The notes beneath the pieces were generated by a model. That model was not told where the DNA came from and searched no databases. It worked only from the letters and a program-made list of their open reading frames with translations. From positions 1,116,001 through 1,180,000 of the forward strand of contig NW_026577926.1 of the NCBI RefSeq assembly GCF_029407905.1: a stretch of DNA of 64,000 bases, given 5' to 3'. The first letter of the stretch is position 1, and each line of letters begins with the position of its first letter. The position numbers and the translations under genes were made by a program. This stretch comes from Bubalus kerabau (taxonomy: Eukaryota; Chordata; Mammalia; Artiodactyla; Bovidae). This document shows, one piece after another, positions 21,801-34,319 of this stretch.

Positions 21801-22879
21801 GCCCAGTCTGGCAGGCGCTTGCTGGGCACAAACGGAGTTTCCCTCTGGCTGTGGTGCTGCCTCCCCCGGCCAGGGGCCCTGGGACCCTGATTCCCTCCGC
21901 CCAGCGCTTAGTCTGGGCGGCCAAGCAACCGCTTGGGAATGCAGCCCTGGGCGCTCTCTTTGCCTGACAAAGAGCTCTGCTTGCGGGAGGCTTTGGCAGT
22001 TTGCACAGCCCCGGCCCCTGAGCCTTCTGCAAAGAGGCCTGGCTCCTAGGTCCAAAGGGAAGGCCAGAGCGGAGCTGAGGCCAGCCAGGCGCCAGGCACG
22101 TCTCCCACACTCCCGCAGCCTGCTCCTTCCCGGGCGAGAACGCTAGAAGCTGGGGAGCGCTGGGCGAGGCTCGCCCAGGCCAGAGCAGCCTCTCGGCCGG
22201 GGCTCTGCGCTATCGCGCCTGGGCGCAGAGCTGGAGCTCCGCCGCTCTGGCAGCTCGCTCGGTCCTTCCCAGTAACAGGCCCGCAACCCCTCTCTTCTCT
22301 CCGGCGTGCTGGGAACCGGGCTTCCAGGCCTGGGCCCAGAGCACTTGCCCGGAGCTCCCTGCTCAGGGACTGGTTCCCCTGCGCTGGGGCTGTGCTCTCC
22401 CTAGCCCAAACGCACCGGGGAAGGCCCCAAACCACATCCACACGACTCTACGCTGGGGGAGAGCTCCAGGGAAGCCCAGTCTGGCAGGCGCTTGCTGGGC
22501 ACAAACGGAGTTTCCCTCTGGCTGTGGTGCTGCCTCCCCCGGCCAGGGGCCCTGGGACCCTGATTCCCTCCGCCCAGCGCTTAGTCTGGGCGGCCAAGCA
22601 ACCGCTTGGGAATGCAGCCCTGGGCGCTCTCTTTGCCTGACAAAGAGCTCTGCTTGCGGGAGGCTTTGGCAGTTTGCACAGCCCCGGCCCCTGAGCCTTC
22701 TGCAAAGAGGCCTGGCTCCTAGGTCCAAAGGGAAGGCCAGAGCGGAGCTGAGGCCAGCCAGGCGCCAGGCACGTCTCCCACACTCCCGCAGCCTGCTCCT
22801 TCCCGGGCGAGAACGCTAGAAGCTGGGGAGCGCTGGGCGAGGCTCGCCCAGGCCAGAGCAGCCTCTCGGCCGGGGCTCT
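18842..22879 (+). repeat. Monomers 29-34: loose trimer pattern
   Basis: Units with A216 plus G335 occur at monomers 28, 31 and 34, every third unit. Between them lie pairs of units with G214, G216 and usually A335 (29, 30 and 32) or G335 (33). Monomer 30 carries C475 while the others carry G475. The three-unit spacing is clear, but the trimers are not identical, so this is a weaker higher-order repeat than blocks A and B. Confidence 0.6.
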
Positions 22880-25800
22880 GCGCTATCGCGCCTGGGCGCA
22901 GAGCTGGAGCTCCGCCGCTCTGGCAGCTCGCTCGGTCCTTCCCAGTAACAGGCCCGCAACCCCTCTCTTCTCTCCGGCGTGCTGGGAACCGGGCTTCCAG
23001 GCCTGGGCCCAGAGCACTTGCCCGGAGCTCCCTGCTCAGGGACTGGTTCCCCTGCGCTGGGGCTGTGCTCTCCCTAGCCCAAACGCACCGGGGAGGGCCC
23101 CAAACCACATCCACACGACTCTACGCTGGGGGAGAGCTCCAGGGAAGCCCAGTCTGGCAGGCGCTTGCTGGGCACAAACGGAGTTTCCCTCTGGCTGTGG
23201 TGCTGCCTCCCCCAGCCAGGGGCCCTGGGACCCTGATTCCCTCCGCCCAGCGCTTAGTCTGGGCGGCCAAGCAACCGCTTGGGAATGCAGCCCTGGGCGC
23301 TCTCTTTGCCTGACAAAGAGCTCTGCTTGCGGGAGGCTTTGGCAGTTTGCACAGCCCCGGCCCCTGAGCCTTCTGCAAAGAGGCCTGGCTCCTAGGTCCA
23401 AAGGGAAGGCCAGAGCGGAGCTGAGGCCAGCCAGGCGCCAGGCACGTCTCCCACACTCCCGCAGCCTGCTCCTTCCCGGGCGAGAACGCTAGAAGCTGGG
23501 GAGCGCTGGGCGAGGCTCGCCCAGGCCAGAGCAGCCTCTCGGCCGGGGCTCTGCGCTATCGCGCCTGGGCGCAGAGCTGGAGCTCCGCCGCTCTGGCAGC
23601 TCGCTCGGTCCTTCCCAGTAACAGGCCCGCAACCCCTCTCTTCTCTCCGGCGTGCTGGGAACCGGGCTTCCAGGCCTGGGCCCAGAGCACTTGCCCGGAG
23701 CTCCCTGCTCAGGGACTGGTTCCCCTGCGCTGGGGCTGTGCTCTCCCTAGCCCAAACGCACCGGGGAGGGCCCCAAACCACATCCACACGACTCTACGCT
23801 GGGGGAGAGCTCCAGGGAAGCCCAGTCTGGCAGGCGCTTGCTGGGCACAAACGGAGTTTCCCTCTGGCTGTGGTGCTGCCTCCCCCAGCCAGGGGCCCTG
23901 GGACCCTGATTCCCTCCGCCCAGCGCTTAGTCTGGGCGGCCAAGCAACCGCTTGGGAATGCAGCCCTGGGCGCTCTCTTTGCCTGACAAAGAGCTCTGCT
24001 TGCGGGAGGCTTTGGCAGTTTGCACAGCCCCGGCCCCTGAGCCTTCTGCAAAGAGGCCTGGCTCCTAGGTCCAAAGGGAAGGCCAGAGCGGAGCTGAGGC
24101 CAGCCAGGCGCCAGGCACGTCTCCCACACTCCCGCAGCCTGCTCCTTCCCGGGCGAGAACGCTAGAAGCTGGGGAGCGCTGGGCGAGGCTCGCCCAGGCC
24201 AGAGCAGCCTCTCGGCCGGGGCTCTGCGCTATCGCGCCTGGGCGCAGAGCTGGAGCTCCGCCGCTCTGGCAGCTCGCTCGGTCCTTCCCAGTAACAGGCC
24301 CGCAACCCCTCTCTTCTCTCCGGCGTGCTGGGAACCGGGCTTCCAGGCCTGGGCCCAGAGCACTTGCCCGGAGCTCCCTGCTCAGGGACTGGTTCCCCTG
24401 CGCTGGGGCTGTGCTCTCCCTAGCCCAAACGCACCGGGGAGGGCCCCAAACCACATCCACACGACTCTACGCTGGGGGAGAGCTCCAGGGAAGCCCAGTC
24501 TGGCAGGCGCTTGCTGGGCACAAACGGAGTTTCCCTCTGGCTGTGGTGCTGCCTCCCCCAGCCAGGGGCCCTGGGACCCTGATTCCCTCCGCCCAGCGCT
24601 TAGTCTGGGCGGCCAAGCAACCGCTTGGGAATGCAGCCCTGGGCGCTCTCTTTGCCTGACAAAGAGCTCTGCTTGCGGGAGGCTTTGGCAGTTTGCACAG
24701 CCCCGGCCCCTGAGCCTTCTGCAAAGAGGCCTGGCTCCTAGGTCCAAAGGGAAGGCCAGAGCGGAGCTGAGGCCAGCCAGGCGCCAGGCACGTCTCCCAC
24801 ACTCCCGCAGCCTGCTCCTTCCCGGGCGAGAACGCTAGAAGCTGGGGAGCGCTGGGCGAGGCTCGCCCAGGCCAGAGCAGCCTCTCGGCCGGGGCTCTGC
24901 GCTATCGCGCCTGGGCGCAGAGCTGGAGCTCCGCCGCTCTGGCAGCTCGCTCGGTCCTTCCCAGTAACAGGCCCGCAACCCCTCTCTTCTCTCCGGCGTG
25001 CTGGGAACCGGGCTTCCAGGCCTGGGCCCAGAGCACTTGCCCGGAGCTCCCTGCTCAGGGACTGGTTCCCCTGCGCTGGGGCTGTGCTCTCCCTAGCCCA
25101 AACGCACCGGGGAGGGCCCCAAACCACATCCACACGACTCTACGCTGGGGGAGAGCTCCAGGGAAGCCCAGTCTGGCAGGCGCTTGCTGGGCACAAACGG
25201 AGTTTCCCTCTGGCTGTGGTGCTGCCTCCCCCAGCCAGGGGCCCTGGGACCCTGATTCCCTCCGCCCAGCGCTTAGTCTGGGCGGCCAAGCAACCGCTTG
25301 GGAATGCAGCCCTGGGCGCTCTCTTTGCCTGACAAAGAGCTCTGCTTGCGGGAGGCTTTGGCAGTTTGCACAGCCCCGGCCCCTGAGCCTTCTGCAAAGA
25401 GGCCTGGCTCCTAGGTCCAAAGGGAAGGCCAGAGCGGAGCTGAGGCCAGCCAGGCGCCAGGCACGTCTCCCACACTCCCGCAGCCTGCTCCTTCCCGGGC
25501 GAGAACGCTAGAAGCTGGGGAGCGCTGGGCGAGGCTCGCCCAGGCCAGAGCAGCCTCTCGGCCGGGGCTCTGCGCTATCGCGCCTGGGCGCAGAGCTGGA
25601 GCTCCGCCGCTCTGGCAGCTCGCTCGGTCCTTCCCAGTAACAGGCCCGCAACCCCTCTCTTCTCTCCGGCGTGCTGGGAACCGGGCTTCCAGGCCTGGGC
25701 CCAGAGCACTTGCCCGGAGCTCCCTGCTCAGGGACTGGTTCCCCTGCGCTGGGGCTGTGCTCTCCCTAGCCCAAACGCACCGGGGAGGGCCCCAAACCAC

Positions 25801-26244
25801 ATCCACACGACTCTACGCTGGGGGAGAGCTCCAGGGAAGCCCAGTCTGGCAGGCGCTTGCTGGGCACAAACGGAGTTTCCCTCTGGCTGTGGTGCTGCCT
25901 CCCCCAGCCAGGGGCCCTGGGACCCTGATTCCCTCCGCCCAGCGCTTAGTCTGGGCGGCCAAGCAACCGCTTGGGAATGCAGCCCTGGGCGCTCTCTTTG
26001 CCTGACAAAGAGCTCTGCTTGCGGGAGGCTTTGGCAGTTTGCACAGCCCCGGCCCCTGAGCCTTCTGCAAAGAGGCCTGGCTCCTAGGTCCAAAGGGAAG
26101 GCCAGAGCGGAGCTGAGGCCAGCCAGGCGCCAGGCACGTCTCCCACACTCCCGCAGCCTGCTCCTTCCCGGGCGAGAACGCTAGAAGCTGGGGAGCGCTG
26201 GGCGAGGCTCGCCCAGGCCAGAGCAGCCTCTCGGCCGGGGCTCT
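22880..26244 (+). repeat. Monomers 35-39: five apparently identical consecutive monomers
   Basis: These five units share one haplotype (C130, C152, G214, G216, A335, T359, A391, T407, G475, A502, C608). I found no differences between them in the translated frames or in the stretches read directly. Each is exactly 673 bases. This is the most homogeneous run in the window, consistent with recent single-unit amplification or conversion. Confidence 0.75.
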
Positions 26245-27590
26245 GCGCTATCGCGCCTGGGCGCAGAGCTGGAGCTCCGCCGCTCTGGCAGCTCGCTCGG
26301 TCCTTCCCAGTAACAGGCCCGCAACCCCTCTCTTCTCTCCGGCGTGCTGGGAACCGGGCTTCCAGGCCTGGGCCCAGAGCACTTGCCCGGAGCTCCCTGC
26401 TCAGGGACTGGTTCCCCTGCGCTGGGGCTGTGCTCTCCCTAGCCCAAACGCACCGGGGAGGGCCCCAAACCACATCCACACGACTCTACGCTGGGGGAGA
26501 GCTCCAGGGAAGCCCAGTCTGGCAGGCGCTTGCTGGGCACAAACGGAGTTTCCCTCTGGCTGTGGTGCTGCCTCCCCCGGCCAGGGGCCCTGGGACCCTG
26601 ATTCCCTCCGCCCAGCGCTTAGTCTGGGCGGCCAAGCAACCGCTTGGGAATGCAGCCCTGGGCGCTCTCTTTGCCTGACAAAGAGCTCTGCTTGCGGGAG
26701 GCTTTGGCAGTTTGCACAGCCCCGGCCCCTGAGCCTTCTGCAAAGAGGCCTGGCTCCTAGGTCCAAAGGGAAGGCCAGAGCGGAGCTGAGGCCAGCCAGG
26801 CGCCAGGCACGTCTCCCACACTCCCGCAGCCTGCTCCTTCCCGGGCGAGAACGCTAGAAGCTGGGGAGCGCTGGGCGAGGCTCGCCCAGGCCAGAGCAGC
26901 CTCTCGGCCGGGGCTCTGCGCTATCGCGCCTGGGCGCAGAGCTGGAGCTCCGCCGCTCTGGCAGCTCGCTCGGTCCTTCCCAGTAACAGGCCCGCAACCC
27001 CTCTCTTCTCTCCGGCGTGCTGGGAACCGGGCTTCCAGGCCTGGGCACAGAGCACTTGCCCGGAGCTCTCTGCTCAGGGACTGGTTCCCCTGCGCTGGGG
27101 CTGTGCTCTCCCTAGCCCAAACGCACCGGGGAAGGCCCCAAACCACATCCACACGACTCTACGCTGGGGGAGAGCTCCAGGGAAGCCCAGTCTGGCAGGC
27201 GCTTGCTGGGCACAAACGGAGTTTCCCTCTGGCTGTGGTGCTGCCTCCCCCAGCCAGGGGCCCTGGGACCCTGATTCCCTCCGCCCAGCGCTTAGTCTGG
27301 GCGGCCAAGCAACCGCTTGGGAATGCAGCCCTGGGCGCTCTCTTTGCCTGACAAAGAGCTCTGCTTGCGGGAGGCTTTGGCAGTTTGCACAGCCCCGGCC
27401 CCTGAGCCTTCTGCAAAGAGGCCTGGCTCCTAGGTCCAAAGGGAAGGCCAGAGCGGAGCTGAGGCCAGCCAGGCGCCAGGCACGTCTCCCACACTCCCGC
27501 AGCCTGCTCCTTCCCGGGCGAGAACGCTAGAAGCTGGGGAGCGCTGGGCGAGGCTCGCCCAGGCCAGAGCAGCCTCTCGGCCGGGGCTCT
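26245..27590 (+). repeat. Monomers 40-41: junction units
   Basis: Monomer 40 resembles the uniform run but has G335. Monomer 41 returns to A130 and T152 together with A216, T407 and G475, a haplotype closest to monomers 12 and 16 of higher-order repeat A. It is an isolated older-type unit among newer ones. Confidence 0.65.
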
Positions 27591-28936
27591 GCGCTATCGC
27601 GCCTGGGCGCAGAGCTGGAGCTCCGCCGCTCTGGCAGCTCGCTCGGTCCTTCCCAGTAACAGGCCCGCAACCCCTCTCTTCTCTCCGGCGTGCTGGGAAC
27701 CGGGCTTCCAGGCCTGGGCCCAGAGCACTTGCCCGGAGCTCCCTGCTCAGGGACTGGTTCCCCTGCGCTGGGGCTGTGCTCTCCCTAGCCCAAACGCACC
27801 GGGGAAGGCCCCAAACCACATCCACACGACTCTACGCTGGGGGAGAGCTCCAGGGAAGCCCAGTCTGGCAGGCGCTTGCTGGGCACAAACGGAGTTTCCC
27901 TCTGGCTGTGGTGCTGCCTCCCCCGGCCAGGGGCCCTGGGACCCTGATTCCCTCCGCCCAGCGCTTAGTCTGGGCGGCCAAGCAACCGCTTGGGAATGCA
28001 GCCCTGGGCGCTCTCTTTGCCTGACAAAGAGCTCTGCTTGCGGGAGGCTTTGGCAGTTTGCACACCCCCGGCCCCTGAGCCTTCTGCAAAGGGGCCTGGC
28101 TCCTAGGTCCAAAGGGAAGGCCAGAGCGGAGCTGAGGCCAGCCAGGCGCCAGGCACGTCTCCCACACTCCCGCAGCCTGCTCCTTCCCGGGCGAGAACGC
28201 TAGAAGCTGGGGAGCGCTGGGCGAGGCTCGCCCAGGCCAGAGCAGCCTCTCGGCCGGGGCTCTGCGCTATCGCGCCTGGGCGCAGAGCTGGAGCTCCGCC
28301 GCTCTGGCAGCTCGCTCGGTCCTTCCCAGTAACAGGCCCTCAACCCCTCTCTTCTCTCCGGCGTGCTGGGAACCGGGCTTCCAGGCCTGGGCCCAGAGCA
28401 CTTGCCCGGAGCTCCCTGCTCAGGGACTGGTTCCCCTGCGCTGGGGCTGTGCTCTCCCTAGCCCAAACGCACCGGGGAGGGCCCCAAACCACATCCACAC
28501 GACTCTACGCTGGGGGAGAGCTCCAGGGAAGCCCAGTCTGGCAGGCGCTTGCTGGGCACAAACGGAGTTTCCCTCTGGCTGTGGTGCTGCCTCCCCCGGC
28601 CAGGGGCCCTGGGACCCTGATTCCCTCCGCCCAGCGCTTAGTCTGGGCGGCCAAGCAACCGCTTGGGAATGCAGCCCTGGGCGCTCTCTTTGCCTGAAAA
28701 AGAGCTCTGCTTGCGGGAGGCTTTGGCAGTTTGCACAGCCCCGGCCCCTGAGCCTTCTGCAAAGAGGCCTGGCTCCTAGGTCCAAAGGGAAGGCCAGAGC
28801 GGAGCTGAGGCCAGCCAGGCGCCAGGCACGTCTCCCACACTCCCGCAGCCTGCTCCTTCCCGGGCGAGAACGCTAGAAGCTGGGGAGCGCTGGGCGAGGC
28901 TCGCCCAGGCCAGAGCAGCCTCTCGGCCGGGGCTCT
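27591..28936 (+). repeat. Tandem dimer, copy 1 (monomers 42-43)
   Basis: The first unit has A216, G335, A391, C475 and G502. The second has G216, G335, G475 and a marker GGCCCTCAACC near 28336 in place of GGCCCGCAACC. The pair recurs 1,346 bases downstream. Monomer 43 also has CCTGAAAAAG near 28693 in place of CCTGACAAAG, a private change in the right part of the 423-441 inverted repeat. Confidence 0.7.
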
Positions 28937-30281
28937 GCGCTATCGCGCCTGGGCGCAGAGCTGGAGCTCCGCCGCTCTGGCAGCTCGCTCGGTCCTTCCC
29001 AGTAACAGGCCCGCAACCCCTCTCTTCTCTCCGGCGTGCTGGGAACCGGGCTTCCAGGCCTGGGCCCAGAGCACTTGCCCGGAGCTCCCTGCTCAGGGAC
29101 TGGTTCCCCTGCGCTGGGGCTGTGCTCTCCCTAGCCCAAACGCACCGGGGAAGGCCCCAAACCACATCCACACGACTCTACGCTGGGGGAGAGCTCCAGG
29201 GAAGCCCAGTCTGGCAGGCGCTTGCTGGGCACAAACGGAGGATCCCTCTGGCTGTGGTGCTGCCTCCCCCGGCCAGGGGCCCTGGGACCCTGATTCCCTC
29301 CGCCCAGCGCTTAGTCTGGGCGGCCAAGCAACCGCTTGGGAATGCAGCCCTGGGCGCTCTCTTTGCCTGACAAAGAGCTCTGCTTGCGGGAGGCTTTGGC
29401 AGTTTGCACACCCCCGGCCCCTGAGCCTTCTGCAAAGGGGCCTGGCTCCTAGGTCCAAAGGGAAGGCCAGAGCGGAGCTGAGGCCAGCCAGGCGCCAGGC
29501 ACGTCTCCCACACTCCCGCAGCCTGCTCCTTCCCGGGCGAGAACGCTAGAAGCTGGGGAGCGCTGGGCGAGGCTCGCCCAGGCCAGAGCAGCCTCTCGGC
29601 CGGGGCTCTGCGCTATCGCGCCTGGGCGCAGAGCTGGAGCTCCGCCGCTCTGGCAGCTCGCTCGGTCCTTCCCAGTAACAGGCCCTCAACCCCTCTCTTC
29701 TCTCCGGCGTGCTGGGAACCGGGCTTCCAGGCCTGGGCCCAGAGTACTTGCCCGGAGCTCCCTGCTCAGGGACTGGTTCCCCTGCGCTGGGGCTGTGCTC
29801 TCCCTAGCCCAAACGCACCGGGAGGGCCCCAAACCACATCCACACGACTCTACGCTGGGGGAGAGCTCCAGGGAAGCCCAGTCTGGCAGGCGCTTGCTGG
29901 GCACAAACGGAGTTTCCCTCTGGCTGTGGTGCTGCCTCCCCCAGCCAGGGGCCCTGGGACCCTGATTCCCTCCGCCCAGCGCTTAGTCTGGGCGGCCAAG
30001 CAACCGCTTGGGAATGCAGCCCTGGGCGCTCTCTTTGCCTGACAAAGAGCTCTGCTTGCGGGAGGCTTTGGCAGTTTGCACAGCCCCGGCCCCTGAGCCT
30101 TCTGCAAAGAGGCCTGGCTCCTAGGTCCAAAGGGAAGGCCAGAGCGGAGCTGAGGCCAGCCAGGCGCCAGGCACGTCTCCCACACTCCCGCAGCCTGCTC
30201 CTTCCCGGGCGAGAACGCTAGAAGCTGGGGAGCGCTGGGCGAGGCTCGCCCAGGCCAGAGCAGCCTCTCGGCCGGGGCTCT
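28937..30281 (+). repeat. Tandem dimer, copy 2 (monomers 44-45), with a one-base deletion
   Basis: Monomer 44 matches 42 (A216, G335, A391, C475, G502) and has a private two-base change making GGATCC at 29240-29245. Monomer 45 shares GGCCCTCAACC near 29682 with monomer 43, but has A335, GAGTACTTG near 29743 and one G missing near 29820 (CACCGGGAGGG), so it is 672 bases long. Confidence 0.7.
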
Positions 30282-31627
30282 GCGCTATCGCGCCTGGGCG
30301 CAGAGCTGGAGCTCCGCCGCTCTGGCAGCTCGCTCGGTCCTTCCCAGTAACAGGCCCGCAACCCCTCTCTTCTCTCCGGCGTGCTGGGAACCGGGCTTCC
30401 AGGCCTGGGCCCAGAGCACTTGCCCGGAGCTCCCTGCTCAGGGACTGGTTCCCCTGCGCTGGGGCTGTGCTCTCCCTAGCCCAAACGCACCGGGGTGGGC
30501 CCCAAACCACATCCACACGACTCTACGCTGGGGGAGAGCTCCAGGGAAGCCCAGTCTGGCAGGCGCTTGCTGGGCACAAACGGAGTTTCCCTCTGGCTGT
30601 GGTGCTGCCTCCCCCAGCCAGGGGCCCTGGGACCCTGATTCCCTCCGCCCAGCGCTTAGTCTGGGCGGCCAAGCAACCGCTTGGGAATGCAGCCCTGGGC
30701 GCTCTCTTTGCCTGACAAAGAGCTCTGCTTGCGGGAGGCTTTGGCAGTTTGCACAGCCCCGGCCCCTGAGCCTTCTGCAAAGAGGCCTGGCTCCTAGGTC
30801 CAAAGGGAAGGCCAGAGCGGAGCTGAGGCCAGCCAGGCGCCAGGCACGTCTCCCACACTCCCGCAGCCTGCTCCTTCTCGGGCGAGAACGCTAGAAGCTG
30901 GGGAGCGCTGGGCGAGGCTCGCCCAGGCCAGAGCAGCCTCTCGGCCGGGGCTCTGCGCTATCGCGCCTGGGCGCAGAGCTGGAGCTCCGCCGCTCTGGCA
31001 GCTCGCTCGGTCCTTCCCAGTAACAGGCCCGCAACCCCTCTCTTCTCTCCAGCGTGCTGGGAACCGGGCTTCCAGGCCTGGGCCCAGAGCACTTGCCCGG
31101 AGCTCCCTGCTCAGGGACTGGTTCCCCTGCGCTGGGGCTGTGCTCTCCCTAGCCCAAACGCACCGGGGAAGGCCCCAAACCACATCCACACGACTCTACG
31201 CTGGGGGAGAGCTCCAGGGAAGCCCAGTCTGGCAGGCGCTTGCTGGGCACAAACGGAGTTTCCCTCTGGCTGTGGTGCTGCCTCCCCCGGCCAGGGGCCC
31301 TGGGACCCTGATTCCCTCCGCCCAGCGCTTAGTCTGGGCGGCCAAGCAACCGCTTGGGAATGCAGCCCTGGGCGCTCTCTTTGCCTGACAAAGAGCTCTG
31401 CTTGCGGGAGGCTTTGGCAGTTTGCACAGCCCCGGCCCCTGAGCCTTCTGCAAAGAGGCCTGGCTCCTAGGTCCAAAGGGAAGGCCAGAGCGGAGCTGAG
31501 GCCAGCCAGGCGCCAGGCACGTCTCCCACACTCCCGCAGCCTGCTCCTTCCCGGGCGAGAACGCTAGAAGCTGGGGAGCGCTGGGCGAGGCTCGCCCAGG
31601 CCAGAGCAGCCTCTCGGCCGGGGCTCT
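30282..31627 (+). repeat. Monomers 46-47: single units between blocks
   Basis: Monomer 46 is a common-type unit with a private GGGGTGGGCC near 30493 and CTTCTCGGGCG near 30875. Monomer 47 has A216 and G335 and a private CTCCAGCGTGC near 31048. Monomer 47 precedes an A214 quartet, as the same type does at monomers 55, 82 and 90. Confidence 0.65.
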
Positions 31628-34319
31628 GCGCTATCGCGCCTGGGCGCAGAGCTGGAGCTCCGCCGCTCTGGCAGCTCGCTCGGTCCTTCCCAGTAACAGG
31701 CCCGCAACCCCTCTCTTCTCTCCGGCGTGCTGGGAACCGGGCTTCCAGGCCTGGGCACAGAGCACTTGCCCGGAGCTCCCTGCTCAGGGACTGGTTCCCC
31801 TGCGCTGGGGCTGTGCTCTCCCTAGCCCAAACGCACCGGGAAGGGCCCCAAACCACATCCACACGACTCTACGCTGGGGGAGAGCTCCAGGGAAGCCCAG
31901 TCTGGCAGGCGCTTGCTGGGCACAAACGGAGTTTCCCTCTGGCTGTGGTGCTGCCTCCCCCAGCCAGGGGCCCTGGGACCCTGATTCCCTCCGCCCAGCG
32001 CTTAGTCTGGGCGGCCAAGCAACCGCTTGGGAATGCAGCCCTGGGCGCTCTCTTTGCCTGACAAAGAGCTCTGCTTGCGGGAGGCTTTGGCAGTTTGCAC
32101 AGCCCCGGCCCCTGAGCCTTCTGCAAAGAGGCCTGGCTCCTAGGTCCAAAGGGAAGGCCAGAGCGGAGCTGAGGCCAGCCAGGCGCCAGGCACGTCTCCC
32201 ACACTCCCGCAGCCTGCTCCTTCCCGGGCGAGAACGCTAGAAGCTGGGGAGCGCTGGGCGAGGCTCGCCCAGGCCAGAGCAGCCTCTCGGCCGGGGCTCT
32301 GCGCTATCGCGCCTGGGCGCAGAGCTGGAGCTCCGCCGCTCTGGCAGCTCGCTCGGTCCTTCCCAGTAACAGGCCCGCAACCCCTCTCTTCTCTCCGGCG
32401 TGCTGGGAACCGGGCTTCCAGGCCTGGGCCCAGAGCACTTGCCCGGAGCTCCCTGCTCAGGGACTGGTTCCCCTGCGCTGGGGCTGTGCTCTCCCTAGCC
32501 CAAACGCACCGGGGAAGGCCCCAAACCACATCCACACGACTCTACGCTGGGGGAGAGCTCCAGGGAAGCCCAGTCTGGCAGGCGCTTGCTGGGCACAAAC
32601 GGAGTTTCCCTCTGGCTGTGGTGCTGCCTCCCCCAGCCAGGGGCCCTGGGACCCTGATTCCCTCCGCCCAGCGCTTAGTCTGGGCGGCCAGGCAACCGCT
32701 TGGGAATGCAGCCCTGGGCGCTCTCTTTGCCTGACAAAGAGCTCTGCTTGCGGGAGGCTTTGGCAGTTTGCACACCCCCGGCCCCTGAGCCTTCTGCAAA
32801 GGGGCCTGGCTCCTAGGTCCAAAGGGAAGGCCAGAGCGGAGCTGAGGCCAGCCAGGCGCCAGGCACGTCTCCCACACTCCCGCAGCCTGCTCCTTCCCGG
32901 GCGAGAACGCTAGAAGCTGGGGAGCGCTGGGCGAGGCTCGCCCAGGCCAGAGCAGCCTCTCGGCCGGGGCTCTGCGCTATCGCGCCTGGGCGCAGAGCTG
33001 GAGCTCCGCCGCTCTGGCAGCTCGCTCGGTCCTTCCCAGTAACAGGCCCGCAACCCCTCTCTTCTCTCCGGCGTGCTGGGAACCGGGCTTCCAGGCCTGG
33101 GCCCAGAGCACTTGCCCGGAGCTCCCTGCTCAGGGACTGGTTCCCCTGCGCTGGGGCTGTGCTCTCCCTAGCCCAAACGCACCGGGGAGGGCCCCAAACC
33201 ACATCCACACGACTCTACGCTGGGGGAGAGCTCCAGGGAAGCCCAGTCTGGCAGGCGCTTGCTGGGCACAAACGGAGTTTCCCTCTGGCTGTGGTGCTGC
33301 CTCCCCCGGCCAGGGGCCCTGGGACCCTGATTCCCTCCGCCCAGCGCTTAGTCTGGGCGGCCAAGCAACCGCTTGGGAATGCAGCCCTGGGCGCTCTCTT
33401 TGCCTGACAAAGAGCTCTGCTTGCGGGAGGCTTTGGCAGTTTGCACAGCCCCGGCCCCTGAGCCTTCTGCAAAGAGGCCTGGCTCCTAGGTCCAAAGGGA
33501 AGGCCAGAGCGGAGCTGAGGCCAGCCAGGCGCCAGGCACGTCTCCCACACTCCCGCAGCCTGCTCCTTCCCGGGCGAGAACGCTAGAAGCTGGGGAGCGC
33601 TGGGCGAGGCTCGCCCAGGCCAGAGCAGCCTCTCGGCCGGGGCTCTGCGCTATCGTGCCTGGGCGCAGAGCTGGAGCTCCGCCGCTCTGGCAGCTCGCTC
33701 GGTCCTTCCCAGTAACAGGCCCGCAACCCCTCTCTTCTCTCCGGCGTGCTGGGAACCGGGCTTCCAGGCCTGGGCCCAGAGCACTTGCCCGGAGCTCCCT
33801 GCTCAGGGACTGGTTCCCCTGCGCTGGGGCTGTGCTCTCCCTAGCCCAAACGCACCGGGGAGGGCCCCAAACCACATCCACACGACTCTACGCTGGGGGA
33901 GAGCTCCAGGGAAGCCCAGTCTGGCAGGCGCTTGCTGGGCACAAACGGAGTTTCCCTCTGGCTGTGGTGCTGCCTCCCCCGGCCAGGGGCCCTGGGACCC
34001 TGATTCCCTCCGCCCAGCGCTTAGTCTGGGCGGCCAAGCAACCGCTTGGGAATGCAGCCCTGGGCGCTCTCTTTGCCTGGCAAAGAGCTCTGCTTGCGGG
34101 AGGCTTTGGCAGTTTGCACACCCCCGGCCCCTGAGCCTTCTGCAAAGAGGCCTGGCTCCTAGGTCCAAAGGGAAGGCCAGAGCGGAGCTGAGGCCAGCCA
34201 GGCGCCAGGCACGTCTCCCACACTCCCGCAGCCTGCTCCTTCCCGGGCGAGAACGCTAGAAGCTGGGGAGCGCTGGGCGAGGCTCGCCCAGGCCAGAGCA
34301 GCCTCTCGGCCGGGGCTCT
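31628..34319 (+). repeat. A214 quartet, occurrence at monomers 48-51
   Basis: The first unit has A130, C152, A214 and T359; the second has A216, G391, C475, G502; the third has G335. The fourth is a hybrid with a TATCGTGCC start near 33651, G335, G434 and C475. The first two units match those at 37011, 47776, 55178 and 60562, while the third lacks A216, unlike those later occurrences and like block B. Confidence 0.72.

Noticed and set aside
29240..29245. Unique GGATCC site in monomer 44 as a cloning or vector trace
   Set aside because: It is a two-base private change within otherwise normal satellite sequence, with no vector sequence around it.
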